Source: an uncultured Selenomonadales bacterium (lineage in GTDB: Bacteria > Bacillota > Negativicutes > Selenomonadales > Selenomonadaceae). Taken from it: a stretch of DNA of 27,348 nucleotides. Positions within the stretch are counted from its first letter, which is position 1, and each line of letters opens with the position of its first letter. Shown piece by piece: positions 1-7,291 of the stretch. The position numbers and the translations under genes were made by a program. The stretch is from positions 1 through 27,348 of the forward strand of contig CALDHY010000092.1 in NCBI GenBank assembly GCA_937901445.1, read 5' to 3'. A model generated the notes under the pieces. That model worked only from the letters and a program-made list of their open reading frames with translations. It made no database searches and was not told the DNA's origin.

Positions 1-51
1 CGACGATTCTTTCTTTGGTACTTTATTTCTTTTAAAGAAAGAAAGTACATT
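1..51 (+). repeat. Dispersed repeat, hairpin end (copy R1, cut by window start)
   Basis: Near-perfect inverted repeat: GTACTTTATTTCTTT at 18-32 pairs with AAAGAAAGAAAGTAC at 34-48 with one mismatch. It is preceded by TTCTTTG and followed by ACATTTAAATATAAAAA. The same module occurs at 2542-2576, 16447-16483 (inverted) and 27325-27348. The rest of the element lies outside the window. It sits directly upstream of the murC-ddl ribosome binding site, so it is probably in the 5' untranslated region. Confidence 0.7.
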
Positions 52-88
52 TAAATATAAAAAAATTATAAAAATGGAGGAAAAAATT

Positions 89-2407
89 TTGAGATTCAGC
101 GATATGCTTAACTTAAAGAAATTTCACTTTGTAGGAATAGGCGGCGCGGGGATGAGTGCGCTTGCCAAAATTTTAATTGAGTCAGGTTACGAAGTCAGCG
201 GCTCGGACTGCGCGGATTCTGCAACAGTCGAAATGTTAAAAAATATTGGCGCAAAAATTTTTGTTGGACACGATGCAAAAAATATTTCAAATGACATTGA
301 TGCAATAGTTTTTTCTTCGGCAATTCCAAATGATAACCCTGAACTTGTAAAAGCCGCTGAACTCAAAATTCCAAAACTTCATCGTTCAGATATTAACGCA
401 ATGCTCGTAAATTCCAAAAAAGGTATCGCCGTTGCAGGCTCTCACGGCAAAACTACTACAACTTCAATGATAGGCTACGTGCTGAAAAATTCCGGCGCAG
501 ACCCGACGATTATTATTGGCGGCGAAAGTTTAGACTTGGGAACGGGCGCAATTTTGGGCGCGGGCGATTATCTTGTTTCTGAAGCTGATGAAAGCGACGG
601 CTCTTTTATAAAATTAAAACCGGCAATCGCAGTTGTTACAAATATTGAAGACGACCACCTTGACCATTACGGCACGGTTGAAAAAATTCGTGCGGCATTC
701 AAAATTTTCCTTGAGAATTTAATTCCTGAAGACGGCGTTGCTGTTGTATGTTTCGACAATGAACCACTGCGCGAAATTGCCGCCGAAATTCAGCACAAAG
801 TTATTTCTTACGCTATCGATAACGACGCAGATTTTACCGCCAAAAATATTTATACCGGCGTTGACGGCGTATCTTTTGACGTTTTTAACGGCGAAAAACT
901 TTTGGGCAGAGTCAAACTTTCAATTCACGGGCGGCACAACGTTTTAAACGCCCTTGCAACCGTTGCAACCGCGCTTGAAGTAGGAATTGACTTTAACAAA
1001 ATTTCAAACGCGCTTAGCAGTTTTCACGGGGCTAAACGCCGTTTTCAAACAAAGGGCAACGTCAGCGGCGTTTGGATTGTGGACGATTACGCGCACCACC
1101 CGACAGAAATTGCGGCAACTTTGAAGGCGGCGCGTGAAACTAATCCGCGCAGAATCATTTGTGTATTTCAGCCGCACAGGTACACCCGCACAAAACTTTT
1201 GCTTAAAGAATTTGGCACGGCTTTTACCGGCGCAGATTTACTTGTTTTGACTGATATTTATTCTGCCGGTGAAGAAAAAATTCCCGGTATTGACGGCGAA
1301 TCAATTTTGAAGGAAGTTTTGGCAACCAACAAAGAAATTTCTTACATTCCCGAGCGTGAAAAAATTGTCGATTATCTTTTGGACAACGTGACAAGCGGCG
1401 ATTTGGTTATAACAATGGGCGCGGGCGATATTTATAAAACCGGCGATGAACTCATTGAAAAATTAAACGCACAGCGCAAACAAAGTAAAATCGTCGTGGT
1501 TATGGGCGGCACTTCCACTGAAGCCGAAGTTTCGCGCAGGACAGGTAAAGCTATTGCTGACGCTCTGAAGTCTAAAAATTACAACGTTGAAACAATGGAA
1601 CTCAACCCAAAAACTTTTGCCGCCGAAATTTTAAACTCAAATTGCGGAATTGTTTTTAACGCTGTACATGGGCTTTACGGCGAAGACGGGCAACTTCAAG
1701 GTACTTTGGATATGCTCGGAATTAAATACACCGGCTCCGGCGTTTTGGCGGCGTCAATGACGATGGATAAAGTTGCTACAAAAAGAATGTTCGCCTTCGC
1801 AAATATTACCACGCCGAATTTTGAAGTTTACAGAATTGGCGATAAGGACGAAACTTTAGCCGCAAAAATTGAAAAAACTTTCGGTTTGCCGGTTGTCATT
1901 AAGGCGGCGAATCAAGGCTCCAGTATCGGCGTTGAAATTGTCGAAAAGGCGGAGGATATTTCACCTGCCATTGAAAATTCTTTCAAGTACGGCGATGAAA
2001 TTTTGGTTGAGGAATTTATCAGCGGGCGTGAATTAACCGTTGCAGTTTTCGGCAATGAAGATGAAGCGCAGGCTCTGCCGGTTATCGAAATTACAACTAC
2101 AACCGGTCGCTATGACTACGAAACAAAATATAAAAAAGGCGCGTCAACGCACATTTGCCCCGCCGAAATTTCAGCCGAATTAACAGAAAAAGTTCAAGCG
2201 TTGGCTGTCAGCGCGTTCAAAGTTTGCAAGTGTAAAGGCGTTGCACGTGTTGATGTTATGCTTTCTGAAGAAAATATCCCCTACGCCATTGAGGTAAATT
2301 CCGTGCCCGGTATGACAGAAACTTCACTTGTACCTGATGCCGCGCGCGCCGCCGGTATTGAATTTCCTGAACTCTGCGAAAAAATTTTAATGCTTGCGGA
2401 TTTTTAA
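89..2407 (+). CDS. murC-ddl: MurC-Ddl fusion: UDP-N-acetylmuramate--L-alanine ligase / D-alanine--D-alanine ligase
   Basis: One reading frame of 772 residues carries two cytoplasmic peptidoglycan enzymes. Residues about 10-460 are MurC: nucleotide-binding GIGGAGMSALAKIL, ATP-binding GSHGKTTTT, the EADESDGSF and DDHLDHYG motifs, and HHPTEIAATL. MurC adds L-Ala to UDP-MurNAc. Residues about 467-772 are a full-length Ddl: VVVMGGTSTEAEVS, the NAVHGLYGEDG loop, ATP-grasp KAANQGSSIGVE, and the EVNSVPGMTETSLVP C-terminal motif. Ddl makes D-Ala-D-Ala. The start is chosen at TTG 89: GGAGG at 76-80 lies 8 bases upstream. The in-frame ATG at 74 overlaps this Shine-Dalgarno and has none of its own. The linker is only a few residues, with no internal stop or ribosome site, so this is a true fusion. 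MurC-Ddl fusions are known in Chlamydia. The gene heads a division cluster. Confidence 0.95.
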   Translation: MRFSDMLNLKKFHFVGIGGAGMSALAKILIESGYEVSGSDCADSATVEMLKNIGAKIFVGHDAKNISNDIDAIVFSSAIPNDNPELVKAAELKIPKLHRSDINAMLVNSKKGIAVAGSHGKTTTTSMIGYVLKNSGADPTIIIGGESLDLGTGAILGAGDYLVSEADESDGSFIKLKPAIAVVTNIEDDHLDHYGTVEKIRAAFKIFLENLIPEDGVAVVCFDNEPLREIAAEIQHKVISYAIDNDADFTAKNIYTGVDGVSFDVFNGEKLLGRVKLSIHGRHNVLNALATVATALEVGIDFNKISNALSSFHGAKRRFQTKGNVSGVWIVDDYAHHPTEIAATLKAARETNPRRIICVFQPHRYTRTKLLLKEFGTAFTGADLLVLTDIYSAGEEKIPGIDGESILKEVLATNKEISYIPEREKIVDYLLDNVTSGDLVITMGAGDIYKTGDELIEKLNAQRKQSKIVVVMGGTSTEAEVSRRTGKAIADALKSKNYNVETMELNPKTFAAEILNSNCGIVFNAVHGLYGEDGQLQGTLDMLGIKYTGSGVLAASMTMDKVATKRMFAFANITTPNFEVYRIGDKDETLAAKIEKTFGLPVVIKAANQGSSIGVEIVEKAEDISPAIENSFKYGDEILVEEFISGRELTVAVFGNEDEAQALPVIEITTTTGRYDYETKYKKGASTHICPAEISAELTEKVQALAVSAFKVCKCKGVARVDVMLSEENIPYAIEVNSVPGMTETSLVPDAARAAGIEFPELCEKILMLADF

Positions 2408-2426
2408 AATCCAAGAATAAAAACTG

Positions 2427-2576
2427 CCGCCCGTGCCGCGCAGACGCGCCGCTTTTGGGAGCGTACAGGAAAGTAAAACGCGGACGTTTAGAATAGTTTG
2501 AGCGTATGAAAACGCAAAGCGCATGTGCGGGCGAAAGATTTTCTTTGGTACTTTCTTTATAAAAAGAAAGTACATT
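2427..2576 (+). repeat. Dispersed repeat, divergent copy R2
   Basis: A block starts with CCGCCCG (2427-2433), ends with GCGGGCG (2527-2533), and is followed by TTTTCTTTG and a perfect hairpin: GTACTTTCTTT at 2548-2558, loop ATAA, AAAGAAAGTAC at 2563-2573. Order and spacing match the copies at 16447-16614 and 27205-27348, but the interior is diverged. It fills the murC-ddl/ftsQ gap. The hairpin ends about 20 bases before the ftsQ ribosome binding site. Confidence 0.65.
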
Positions 2577-2608
2577 TAATATAAAAAAATTCTAAGGAGC
2601 TAAAAAAA

Positions 2609-3349
2609 TTGGCAAAAATAAAAAGAGTTCGACGAAGTGGGCGGAGGCTTTTTAAGGGAATAGTTTTTTTGCTGATTGTCGGCGCAATTCTCGGCTTTTT
2701 CGTGTACGTGCCATTTTTTACGCTAAAAGAAGTTCGACTTATCGGCGCGGAAAAAATTACCGTTGAAGATATTTTAAAAATTGGCGATATTTACATTGGC
2801 GAACCAATTTTTGAACTTGCAACGGATAACGTTACAAGCCGCCTTTCAAAAGATTTAAGAATTGAAAGTGTAACCGTGCGCCGGATTGTACCCAATACGC
2901 TTGAAGTTACAATCAAGGAAAGAAAACCGCTTGCAACGATTGTTTGCGATTACGGCTACTTGGACTTAGACAAAAACGGCAAAATTATTGACAGCTATAA
3001 AAACCTGCGCGAAATGAAAATTCCAATGATAACCGGCGCGCAAGTCAAAGATAAATATATTGGCGACGATATTGACGATGACTTTGTAAAAAAAATTTTG
3101 GAGTTTCTGCAAAAACTTGACTCGGCGTCATTAAATAAACTTTCTGAAGTGGCGATAGTTGCAGCAGATTATATTGTTGCTTACACTGACACTGAAAGAG
3201 CCGTTCAAATTCGTATCGGCAAGCTTGAACGTATGGACGAAAAGGCGCACCTTGTAGACGATTTTTTACGCGACCTTGACACAAACCCGCACGAGGTAGA
3301 ATACGTCGATTTTAATTACACTGCGCCATTTATAAAACTTGCTCAATGA
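2609..3349 (+). CDS. ftsQ: Cell division protein FtsQ/DivIB
   Basis: A 246-residue bitopic membrane protein of the divisome. A basic cytoplasmic tail (KIKRVRRSGRR) is followed by one transmembrane helix at about 17-38. A POTRA domain starts near residue 40 (TLKEVRLIGAEKITVEDIL), and the beta domain follows, with VRRIVPNTLEVTIKERKPLA typical of FtsQ. The family scaffolds FtsL and FtsB and recruits later septal proteins outside the membrane. The start is TTG 2609, preceded by AAGGAG at 2594-2599. It follows murC-ddl after a 200-base gap filled by repeat R2, and precedes the DUF881 gene by 16 bases, probably as one operon. Length is usual for the family. Confidence 0.9.
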   Translation: MAKIKRVRRSGRRLFKGIVFLLIVGAILGFFVYVPFFTLKEVRLIGAEKITVEDILKIGDIYIGEPIFELATDNVTSRLSKDLRIESVTVRRIVPNTLEVTIKERKPLATIVCDYGYLDLDKNGKIIDSYKNLREMKIPMITGAQVKDKYIGDDIDDDFVKKILEFLQKLDSASLNKLSEVAIVAADYIVAYTDTERAVQIRIGKLERMDEKAHLVDDFLRDLDTNPHEVEYVDFNYTAPFIKLAQ

Positions 3350-3365
3350 TTGAAGGGAATTTTTT

Positions 3366-4073
3366 ATGAGTAAACTTCGACAAATTTTGGGCGAAGGCTG
3401 GTCGCTGACATTTGTTTTCGTGATAGTTGGTTTTATACTTTCAACCGAATTTCGGCAGGAAGAAACTGAAACTGTATCGCCGGAAGAACGAATTGAGGAA
3501 CTTTCTTTGGAACTGTTTAAAGTCGAAAAGGAACGAAACGCTTTACAAAGGAAACTTTCAATGTTGCAGGAAGAGTACGAAATTTCGCCGGAAGAACTTT
3601 TAACAATGGAAGATTTACGCTTAAAAGCCGGTTTAACTGCGCTTGAAGGCAGCGGCGTAATTGTGCGAATGGATGACAGCAACCGAGAATTGCGCGCGGG
3701 CGAAAATCCTAATTTGTACGTGATTCACGACGAAGATATTTTGCGAATTGTAAACGAATTGCGCGCGGCGGGCGCGGAGGCAATTTCTATCAACGGGCAA
3801 AGGCTAATTGCAACCAGTGAAATTCGTTGCGCCGGTCCTACTCTTTCAGTTAATAATGTACGATCCGCGCCGCCCTTTGAAATTATTGCTATCGGCGATA
3901 AAAATTCTCTCGAAAATTCCATAAAAATGCGCGGCGGTGTCGAAGATGCTTTAAAAGTTTGGGGGATTCAGCTTGAAGTTCAAACGCTGGAAAATGTTTA
4001 CATTCCACCATACAGCGGCAACTTTCGCCACGTTTTCGCCCGCGTGGTTGAGGAAAAAATTTTAACTCAATGA
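3366..4073 (+). CDS. DUF881 family membrane protein
   Basis: A 235-residue protein. One transmembrane helix lies at about 12-29 (WSLTFVFVIVGFILST), followed by an acidic coiled coil at about 35-75 (EERIEELSLELFKVEKERNALQ), then the extracytoplasmic DUF881 domain with GSGVIVRMDDSNRE, VIHDEDILRIVNELRAAGAEAISINGQR and a proline-rich end. DUF881 proteins are found in Firmicutes and Actinobacteria next to ftsQ/ftsZ and DUF1290 genes. The biochemical role is not established. The position between ftsQ and ftsZ and the coiled-coil/TM layout suggest a division-associated scaffold, which is inference. The start is ATG 3366 with AAGGGA upstream. Confidence 0.85.
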   Translation: MSKLRQILGEGWSLTFVFVIVGFILSTEFRQEETETVSPEERIEELSLELFKVEKERNALQRKLSMLQEEYEISPEELLTMEDLRLKAGLTALEGSGVIVRMDDSNRELRAGENPNLYVIHDEDILRIVNELRAAGAEAISINGQRLIATSEIRCAGPTLSVNNVRSAPPFEIIAIGDKNSLENSIKMRGGVEDALKVWGIQLEVQTLENVYIPPYSGNFRHVFARVVEEKILTQ

Positions 4074-4080
4074 AAAATAA

Positions 4081-4160
4081 GCCCGTACGTGCGCCTGAAT
4101 GGGGCCGGCTTGCATTTTCGGCGGGTTTTGGTACTTTTGTATTAAAAAATTTGAAAGTGG
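4081..4160 (+). repeat. Possible degenerate copy of the dispersed repeat (R5)
   Basis: The gap after the DUF881 gene contains GCCCG (4081-4085), CGGCGGG (4119-4125) and TTTTGGTACTTTTGT (4126-4140), followed by ATTAAAAAATTTGAAAG. The order of GC-rich terminus, TTTGGTACTTT and loosely complementary A-rich arm matches the better copies, but the core is shorter and the stem is imperfect. It could be a decayed copy or chance. Confidence 0.3.
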
Positions 4161-4199
4161 CTTAAAATCGATTCTGCGCGCAACTAAGGAGAAATACAA

Positions 4200-4529
4200 A
4201 TGATAAAAATTTTGGGCGGCTTACTTTTTGGAATTTTTTTAGGATACGTTATTCAAGTTCCGGCGGACGAAAAAATTTGTGCGGTAATATTATTGGCGGC
4301 GGCAGATTCAATTTGCGGCGGCGTTGCAGCAAAACTGAATTTAAATTTCAGCGATACAAAATTAATCGGCGGCTTTTTTACAAATTTAATTTTCGGACTT
4401 ATGCTGATTTTGTGCGGAAACTTTTTTAAATTGGAGTTATATTATATTGCGCTGTTGATTTTCGGCTTGAGGATTTTTAAAAATATTTCGGCGTTGAAAG
4501 AACTTCTTATAAAAAAATTCGGCGTTTGA
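4200..4529 (+). CDS. Small basic protein (DUF1290 / Sbp family)
   Basis: A 109-residue, three-helix membrane protein. Hydrophobic segments lie at about 3-20, 26-48 and 55-95. Family hallmarks are AADSICGGVAAKL, GGFFTNLIFGLMLILCG and the IFGLRIFKNISALK motif near the C-terminus. Bacillus Sbp, of unknown function, is likewise encoded close to ftsA/ftsZ. The start is ATG 4200 with AAGGAG about 9 bases upstream. It lies between the DUF881 gene and ftsZ. A role in division or membrane organisation is only suggested by context. Confidence 0.85.
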   Translation: MIKILGGLLFGIFLGYVIQVPADEKICAVILLAAADSICGGVAAKLNLNFSDTKLIGGFFTNLIFGLMLILCGNFFKLELYYIALLIFGLRIFKNISALKELLIKKFGV

Positions 4530-4542
4530 ATATTTTTTTTAA

Positions 4543-4572
4543 TTGCTATAGCATAAATAAAATTTTTATAGT
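4543..4572 (+). promoter_or_regulatory. Possible sigma-A promoter for ftsZ
   Basis: TTGCTA at 4543-4548, an 18-base spacer and TATAGT at 4567-4572, in the AT-rich gap before ftsZ. The leader would be roughly 85 bases. The region is so AT-rich that a chance match is possible. Confidence 0.35.
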
Positions 4573-4664
4573 AAAATAAATCGCCAAAACTTTAAGCCGT
4601 AATTATTTTTATCGAAATTAGAAAATTTTTGAGTATAAATTTTTATAGATATGGAGGAAATAAC

Positions 4665-5903
4665 GTGTTTGTACCGGATGAAACCAGTTTAGATCAACTG
4701 GCAAAAATTAAAGTAATAGGCGTAGGCGGCGGCGGCAGCAACGCAGTTAATCGAATGATTTCACTTGGACTTGAAGGCGTCGAATTTATCGCAGTCAACA
4801 CAGACGCGCAGGCTTTATTGGCGTCACAAGCTCCACGCAGAATCAGAATTGGCGAAAAATTAACACGCGGACTCGGCGCAGGCGCACGCCCGGAAGTCGG
4901 CGAAAAAGCCGCTCAAGAAAGTATTGAAGAAATTAAAAAATCGCTTGACGGCTCGGATATGATTTTCATTACTGCGGGAATGGGCGGCGGCACAGGTACG
5001 GGAGCCGCGCCAATAATTGCAAGTTGCGCACGTGAAATTGGCGCGTTGACTGTAGGCGTTGTTACTCGCCCGTTCACTTTTGAAGGTCCGCGCCGTAAAA
5101 GAAATGCTGATATGGGAATTGACAATTTGCGCCGCTGCGTCGATACAATTATTACAATTCCCAATGACAGGCTTTTACAAGTTGTCGATAAAAAAATGCC
5201 CGTAACTCAAGCCTTCAGAATTGCTGACGACGTTTTAAGACAAAGTGTTCAAGGTATTTCGTACTTAATCACAATGCCCGGTATTGTCAATTTGGACTTT
5301 GCCGACGTTTGCACGATTATGAATAATTCCGGCAGTGCATTAATCGGAATTGGCGAAGCAAGCGGCGAAAAAGCCCCTGTAAACGCGGCAAGGGCGGCGA
5401 TTGATTCACCGTTACTTGAAACAAGCATTCAGGGCGCGCGCAGTGTCTTAATCAATATCATGGGATCTGAAGAAAGTTTAACAATGTTTGAAGTCAATGA
5501 GGCGTCTACCACAATTCAAGAAGCCGCTGATTCTGAAGCCGAAATTATGTGGGGAATGTCGATTGATCCAAGTTTGGGCGATACTGTAAGAGTTACGATT
5601 ATTGCAACGCGCTTTGACGGCGAAGCTGAAGCGTTCAACACTCCAATTATTTCTTCAATGGCGCACCAACAAATTCCGCGTCAAATGCAACAACAGCAAC
5701 AACAGCAACAATCGCCGATTCAACCGCCGCCAATTTCGCCAATCAGACCTTTTATGCCGACGAGTTTTGGCAATTTTAATCAACAGCCGCCAAAACCTCA
5801 AACTCCTATTCAAAATCAGAATCCTACCCTTACGCCTCAAGAACCAAAAAATATTAAGCAGGATAGCGACGGCTCCATAGGCTTACCGCCGTGGATGAGC
5901 TAG
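4665..5903 (+). CDS. ftsZ: Cell division protein FtsZ
   Basis: A tubulin-like GTPase of 412 residues that polymerises into the Z ring. Visible motifs are [13 protein letters not shown], the tubulin signature [10 protein letters not shown], the NTDAQAL and RPFTFEG segments, and the [15 protein letters not shown] stretch ending the globular domain near residue 325. The linker contains eight consecutive glutamines (DNA about 5689-5713, CAA/CAG repeat) and a Pro/Gln-rich region. The extreme C-terminus is IGLPPWMS, in the place of the conserved C-terminal peptide that binds FtsA/SepF. The start is GTG 4665: GGAGG at 4653-4657 lies 7 bases upstream. An in-frame TTG at 4629 has no Shine-Dalgarno, and the Shine-Dalgarno would lie inside that longer frame. 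No ftsA is found between ftsQ and ftsZ. Confidence 0.96.
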   Translation: MFVPDETSLDQLAKIKVIGVGGGGSNAVNRMISLGLEGVEFIAVNTDAQALLASQAPRRIRIGEKLTRGLGAGARPEVGEKAAQESIEEIKKSLDGSDMIFITAGMGGGTGTGAAPIIASCAREIGALTVGVVTRPFTFEGPRRKRNADMGIDNLRRCVDTIITIPNDRLLQVVDKKMPVTQAFRIADDVLRQSVQGISYLITMPGIVNLDFADVCTIMNNSGSALIGIGEASGEKAPVNAARAAIDSPLLETSIQGARSVLINIMGSEESLTMFEVNEASTTIQEAADSEAEIMWGMSIDPSLGDTVRVTIIATRFDGEAEAFNTPIISSMAHQQIPRQMQQQQQQQQSPIQPPPISPIRPFMPTSFGNFNQQPPKPQTPIQNQNPTLTPQEPKNIKQDSDGSIGLPPWMS

Positions 5904-5922
5904 AAATTTTTCCAATATAAAA

Positions 5923-5961
5923 GGGAAGTCTCAAAATTTGCGGACTTCCCTAATTTTTTTT
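5923..5961. terminator. Rho-independent terminator after ftsZ
   Basis: Perfect stem GGGAAGTC (5923-5930) / GACTTCCC (5943-5950) with a 12-base loop, followed by TAATTTTTTTT. It starts 20 bases after the ftsZ stop and closes the + strand cluster. On the other strand the hairpin follows the stop at 5976 with only a weak T tract. Confidence 0.9.
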
Positions 5962-5975
5962 GCCGAATAATTTTT

Positions 5976-6275
5976 TTAATTGAAAAGTGCAATAATAATT
6001 GCCACAGCCATTGCGCCGGAACTAATAACCATTGCGCCAATACCGACCATTGAAGCGATTGTCATATTGCGCATTTGATTCATATTATTGTCCATACGCT
6101 GATTTAAAGCCTTAATATCGGCGCGCATTTCTTTAAGTTCTTCGTCATTTTTAGCGCGCGCGGCGCGGCTCTCTGCAATGTAGTCATCAATTTTTTGTGA
6201 AAGTTTTTCGACCGTAATTTCTAAAGTTGAAACGCGCCCTTCGATTTTATCAACCCGTGTTTCTAAATCTGCCAT
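5976..6275 (-). CDS. Small coiled-coil protein with C-terminal membrane helices, function unknown
   Basis: A 99-residue protein. Residues 1-70 are a continuous heptad-rich coiled coil (LETRVDKIEGRVSTLEITV, then KEMRADIKALNQRMDNNM). Residues about 71-98 are hydrophobic (ASMVGIGAMVISSGAMAVAIIIALF) and form one or two membrane helices. I do not recognise the family. The layout resembles small tail-anchored coiled-coil proteins, including XhlA-like phage accessory proteins, but no phage genes are nearby. GGAGG lies just upstream of the ATG. A good promoter sits about 90 bases upstream, so it is probably a single-gene transcript. Confidence 0.75.
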   Translation of the reverse strand: MADLETRVDKIEGRVSTLEITVEKLSQKIDDYIAESRAARAKNDEELKEMRADIKALNQRMDNNMNQMRNMTIASMVGIGAMVISSGAMAVAIIIALFN

Positions 6276-6372
6276 TTTTAAAACCTCCTTTACAATTCCG
6301 CCGGAGTGTCTTATAATTTCTGCGATTTATTTTCCGACGGTTTATTTAAGCTGTATTTTTTTAGCCAAGATT

Positions 6373-6401
6373 ATTATACAGTAAAGCGGGTAAGCCGTCA
6401 A
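6373..6401 (-). promoter_or_regulatory. Strong sigma-A promoter for the 99-residue coiled-coil gene
   Basis: On the minus strand: TTGACG (complement of 6396-6401), a 17-base spacer and TATAAT (complement of 6373-6378). Five of six -35 bases and all -10 bases match consensus. The leader would be about 90 bases and contains GC-rich blocks CCGTCGG and CCGGCGG before the ribosome site. Confidence 0.75.
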
Positions 6402-6436
6402 AATTTTTCATATGACAATAATATAAATTGAGTAAT

Positions 6437-6461
6437 AAAAAAGCCGCTCCATTACGAGCGG
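6437..6461 (-). terminator. Rho-independent terminator of the pheS-pheT-zapA-recO operon
   Basis: On the minus strand, CCGCTC (complement of 6456-6461), loop, GAGCGG (complement of 6444-6449), then a run of six T (complement of 6437-6442). It begins 10 bases after the recO stop. Confidence 0.88.
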
Positions 6462-6470
6462 TAATTTTTT

Positions 6471-7208
6471 TTATAAAGTTTCAATTTGCCGAATAAATTT
6501 TACGGCGTTTAATTCCTTGCCAATGATTGACTGCACGTATTTTAAAATAATTTTTTCAGCTGCGTTAATTTCTTTCGGATTGAAATTTAAATGCTCGTGC
6601 CAATCGAAGTTTAAAATTTTGAAAACAGCCTCGCGCAGATTTTTTGGATAACTCAAAACGCCCTGCGCCGCGTCAACGCAATTCATACAAACTGCGCCGC
6701 CGTCAATAAAACTTAGTGCCGCGTCCGTTTCAATTTCTGCGCCGCAATGTACGCAATGAAAATAATTCAGTTGCACGCCGCTAAATTCCATAAATTGAAA
6801 AATTCCGATAAGCGCGGCAATTCTGCAGTTTTTTTCGTCCAGCGCGGGCAAAGTCTTTAAAATTAAATCGTACACGCCGCCTTCAGGAAATTTCGGCAAA
6901 GTCATTCGATTTACAATTTCAAAAAACAATGACGAATAAGCAAGCCTTTCAATATCCGCCGTCAAATTTGGATAAAATTTTATAACGTCAGCTTCCTTGA
7001 CGCTGTCGAGTTTTGCGCCGTGATTTATTTCAGCTGAAATGTGATTGAACATTTGCAACGCGCCGGAAAGCGGATTTTTGGCGCGGCGGCAACCATAGGC
7101 GTTGACTTCGATTTTTCCAAAATCCCGCGTGTAAATCGTAACAACTCTGTTTGCATCGCCAAAATCTACCGTCCGCAAAATTACGCCTTCAATTTTGTAA
7201 CTCTTCAA
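6471..7208 (-). CDS. recO: DNA repair protein RecO
   Basis: A 245-residue protein. The N-terminal OB fold is at about 1-80 (YKIEGVILRTVDFGDANRVVTIYTRDFGKIEVNAYGCRR begins it). A helical domain follows, containing a four-cysteine zinc finger: CVHC at about 151-154 and CMNC about 20 residues later. RecO anneals SSB-coated single strands and helps load RecA with RecR. The start is TTG 7208. Its Shine-Dalgarno AGAGG lies inside TAGAGAT/TAGAGGC heptads at 7210-7230. It is the last gene of the pheS-pheT-zapA-recO operon and ends at a terminator. Confidence 0.92.
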   Translation of the reverse strand: MKSYKIEGVILRTVDFGDANRVVTIYTRDFGKIEVNAYGCRRAKNPLSGALQMFNHISAEINHGAKLDSVKEADVIKFYPNLTADIERLAYSSLFFEIVNRMTLPKFPEGGVYDLILKTLPALDEKNCRIAALIGIFQFMEFSGVQLNYFHCVHCGAEIETDAALSFIDGGAVCMNCVDAAQGVLSYPKNLREAVFKILNFDWHEHLNFNPKEINAAEKIILKYVQSIIGKELNAVKFIRQIETL

Positions 7209-7209
7209 A

Positions 7210-7230
7210 ACGTTTAGCCTCTAATCTCTA
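7210..7230 (-). repeat. Heptad repeats carrying the recO ribosome binding site
   Basis: On the minus strand three in-phase seven-base units, TAGAGAT, TAGAGGC and TAAACGT, end one base before the TTG start of recO. The AGAGG of the second unit is the only plausible Shine-Dalgarno. The units resemble the stop-linked heptads at 7257-7291. Confidence 0.5.
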
Positions 7231-7256
7231 AAACAAGAGCCGGAAAAAATTTTATA

Positions 7257-7291
7257 ATCCCTAGCCCTTAGCCCTTAACCCCTAGTCCTTA
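7257..7291 (-). repeat. Stop-anchored G-rich heptad array after zapA
   Basis: Five consecutive seven-base units on the coding strand: TAAGGAC, TAGGGGT, TAAGGGC, TAAGGGC, TAGGGAT. The TAA of the first unit is the zapA stop codon itself. Four runs of three or more G separated by 3-4 bases satisfy the usual G-quadruplex pattern on the mRNA strand. Confidence 0.85.
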
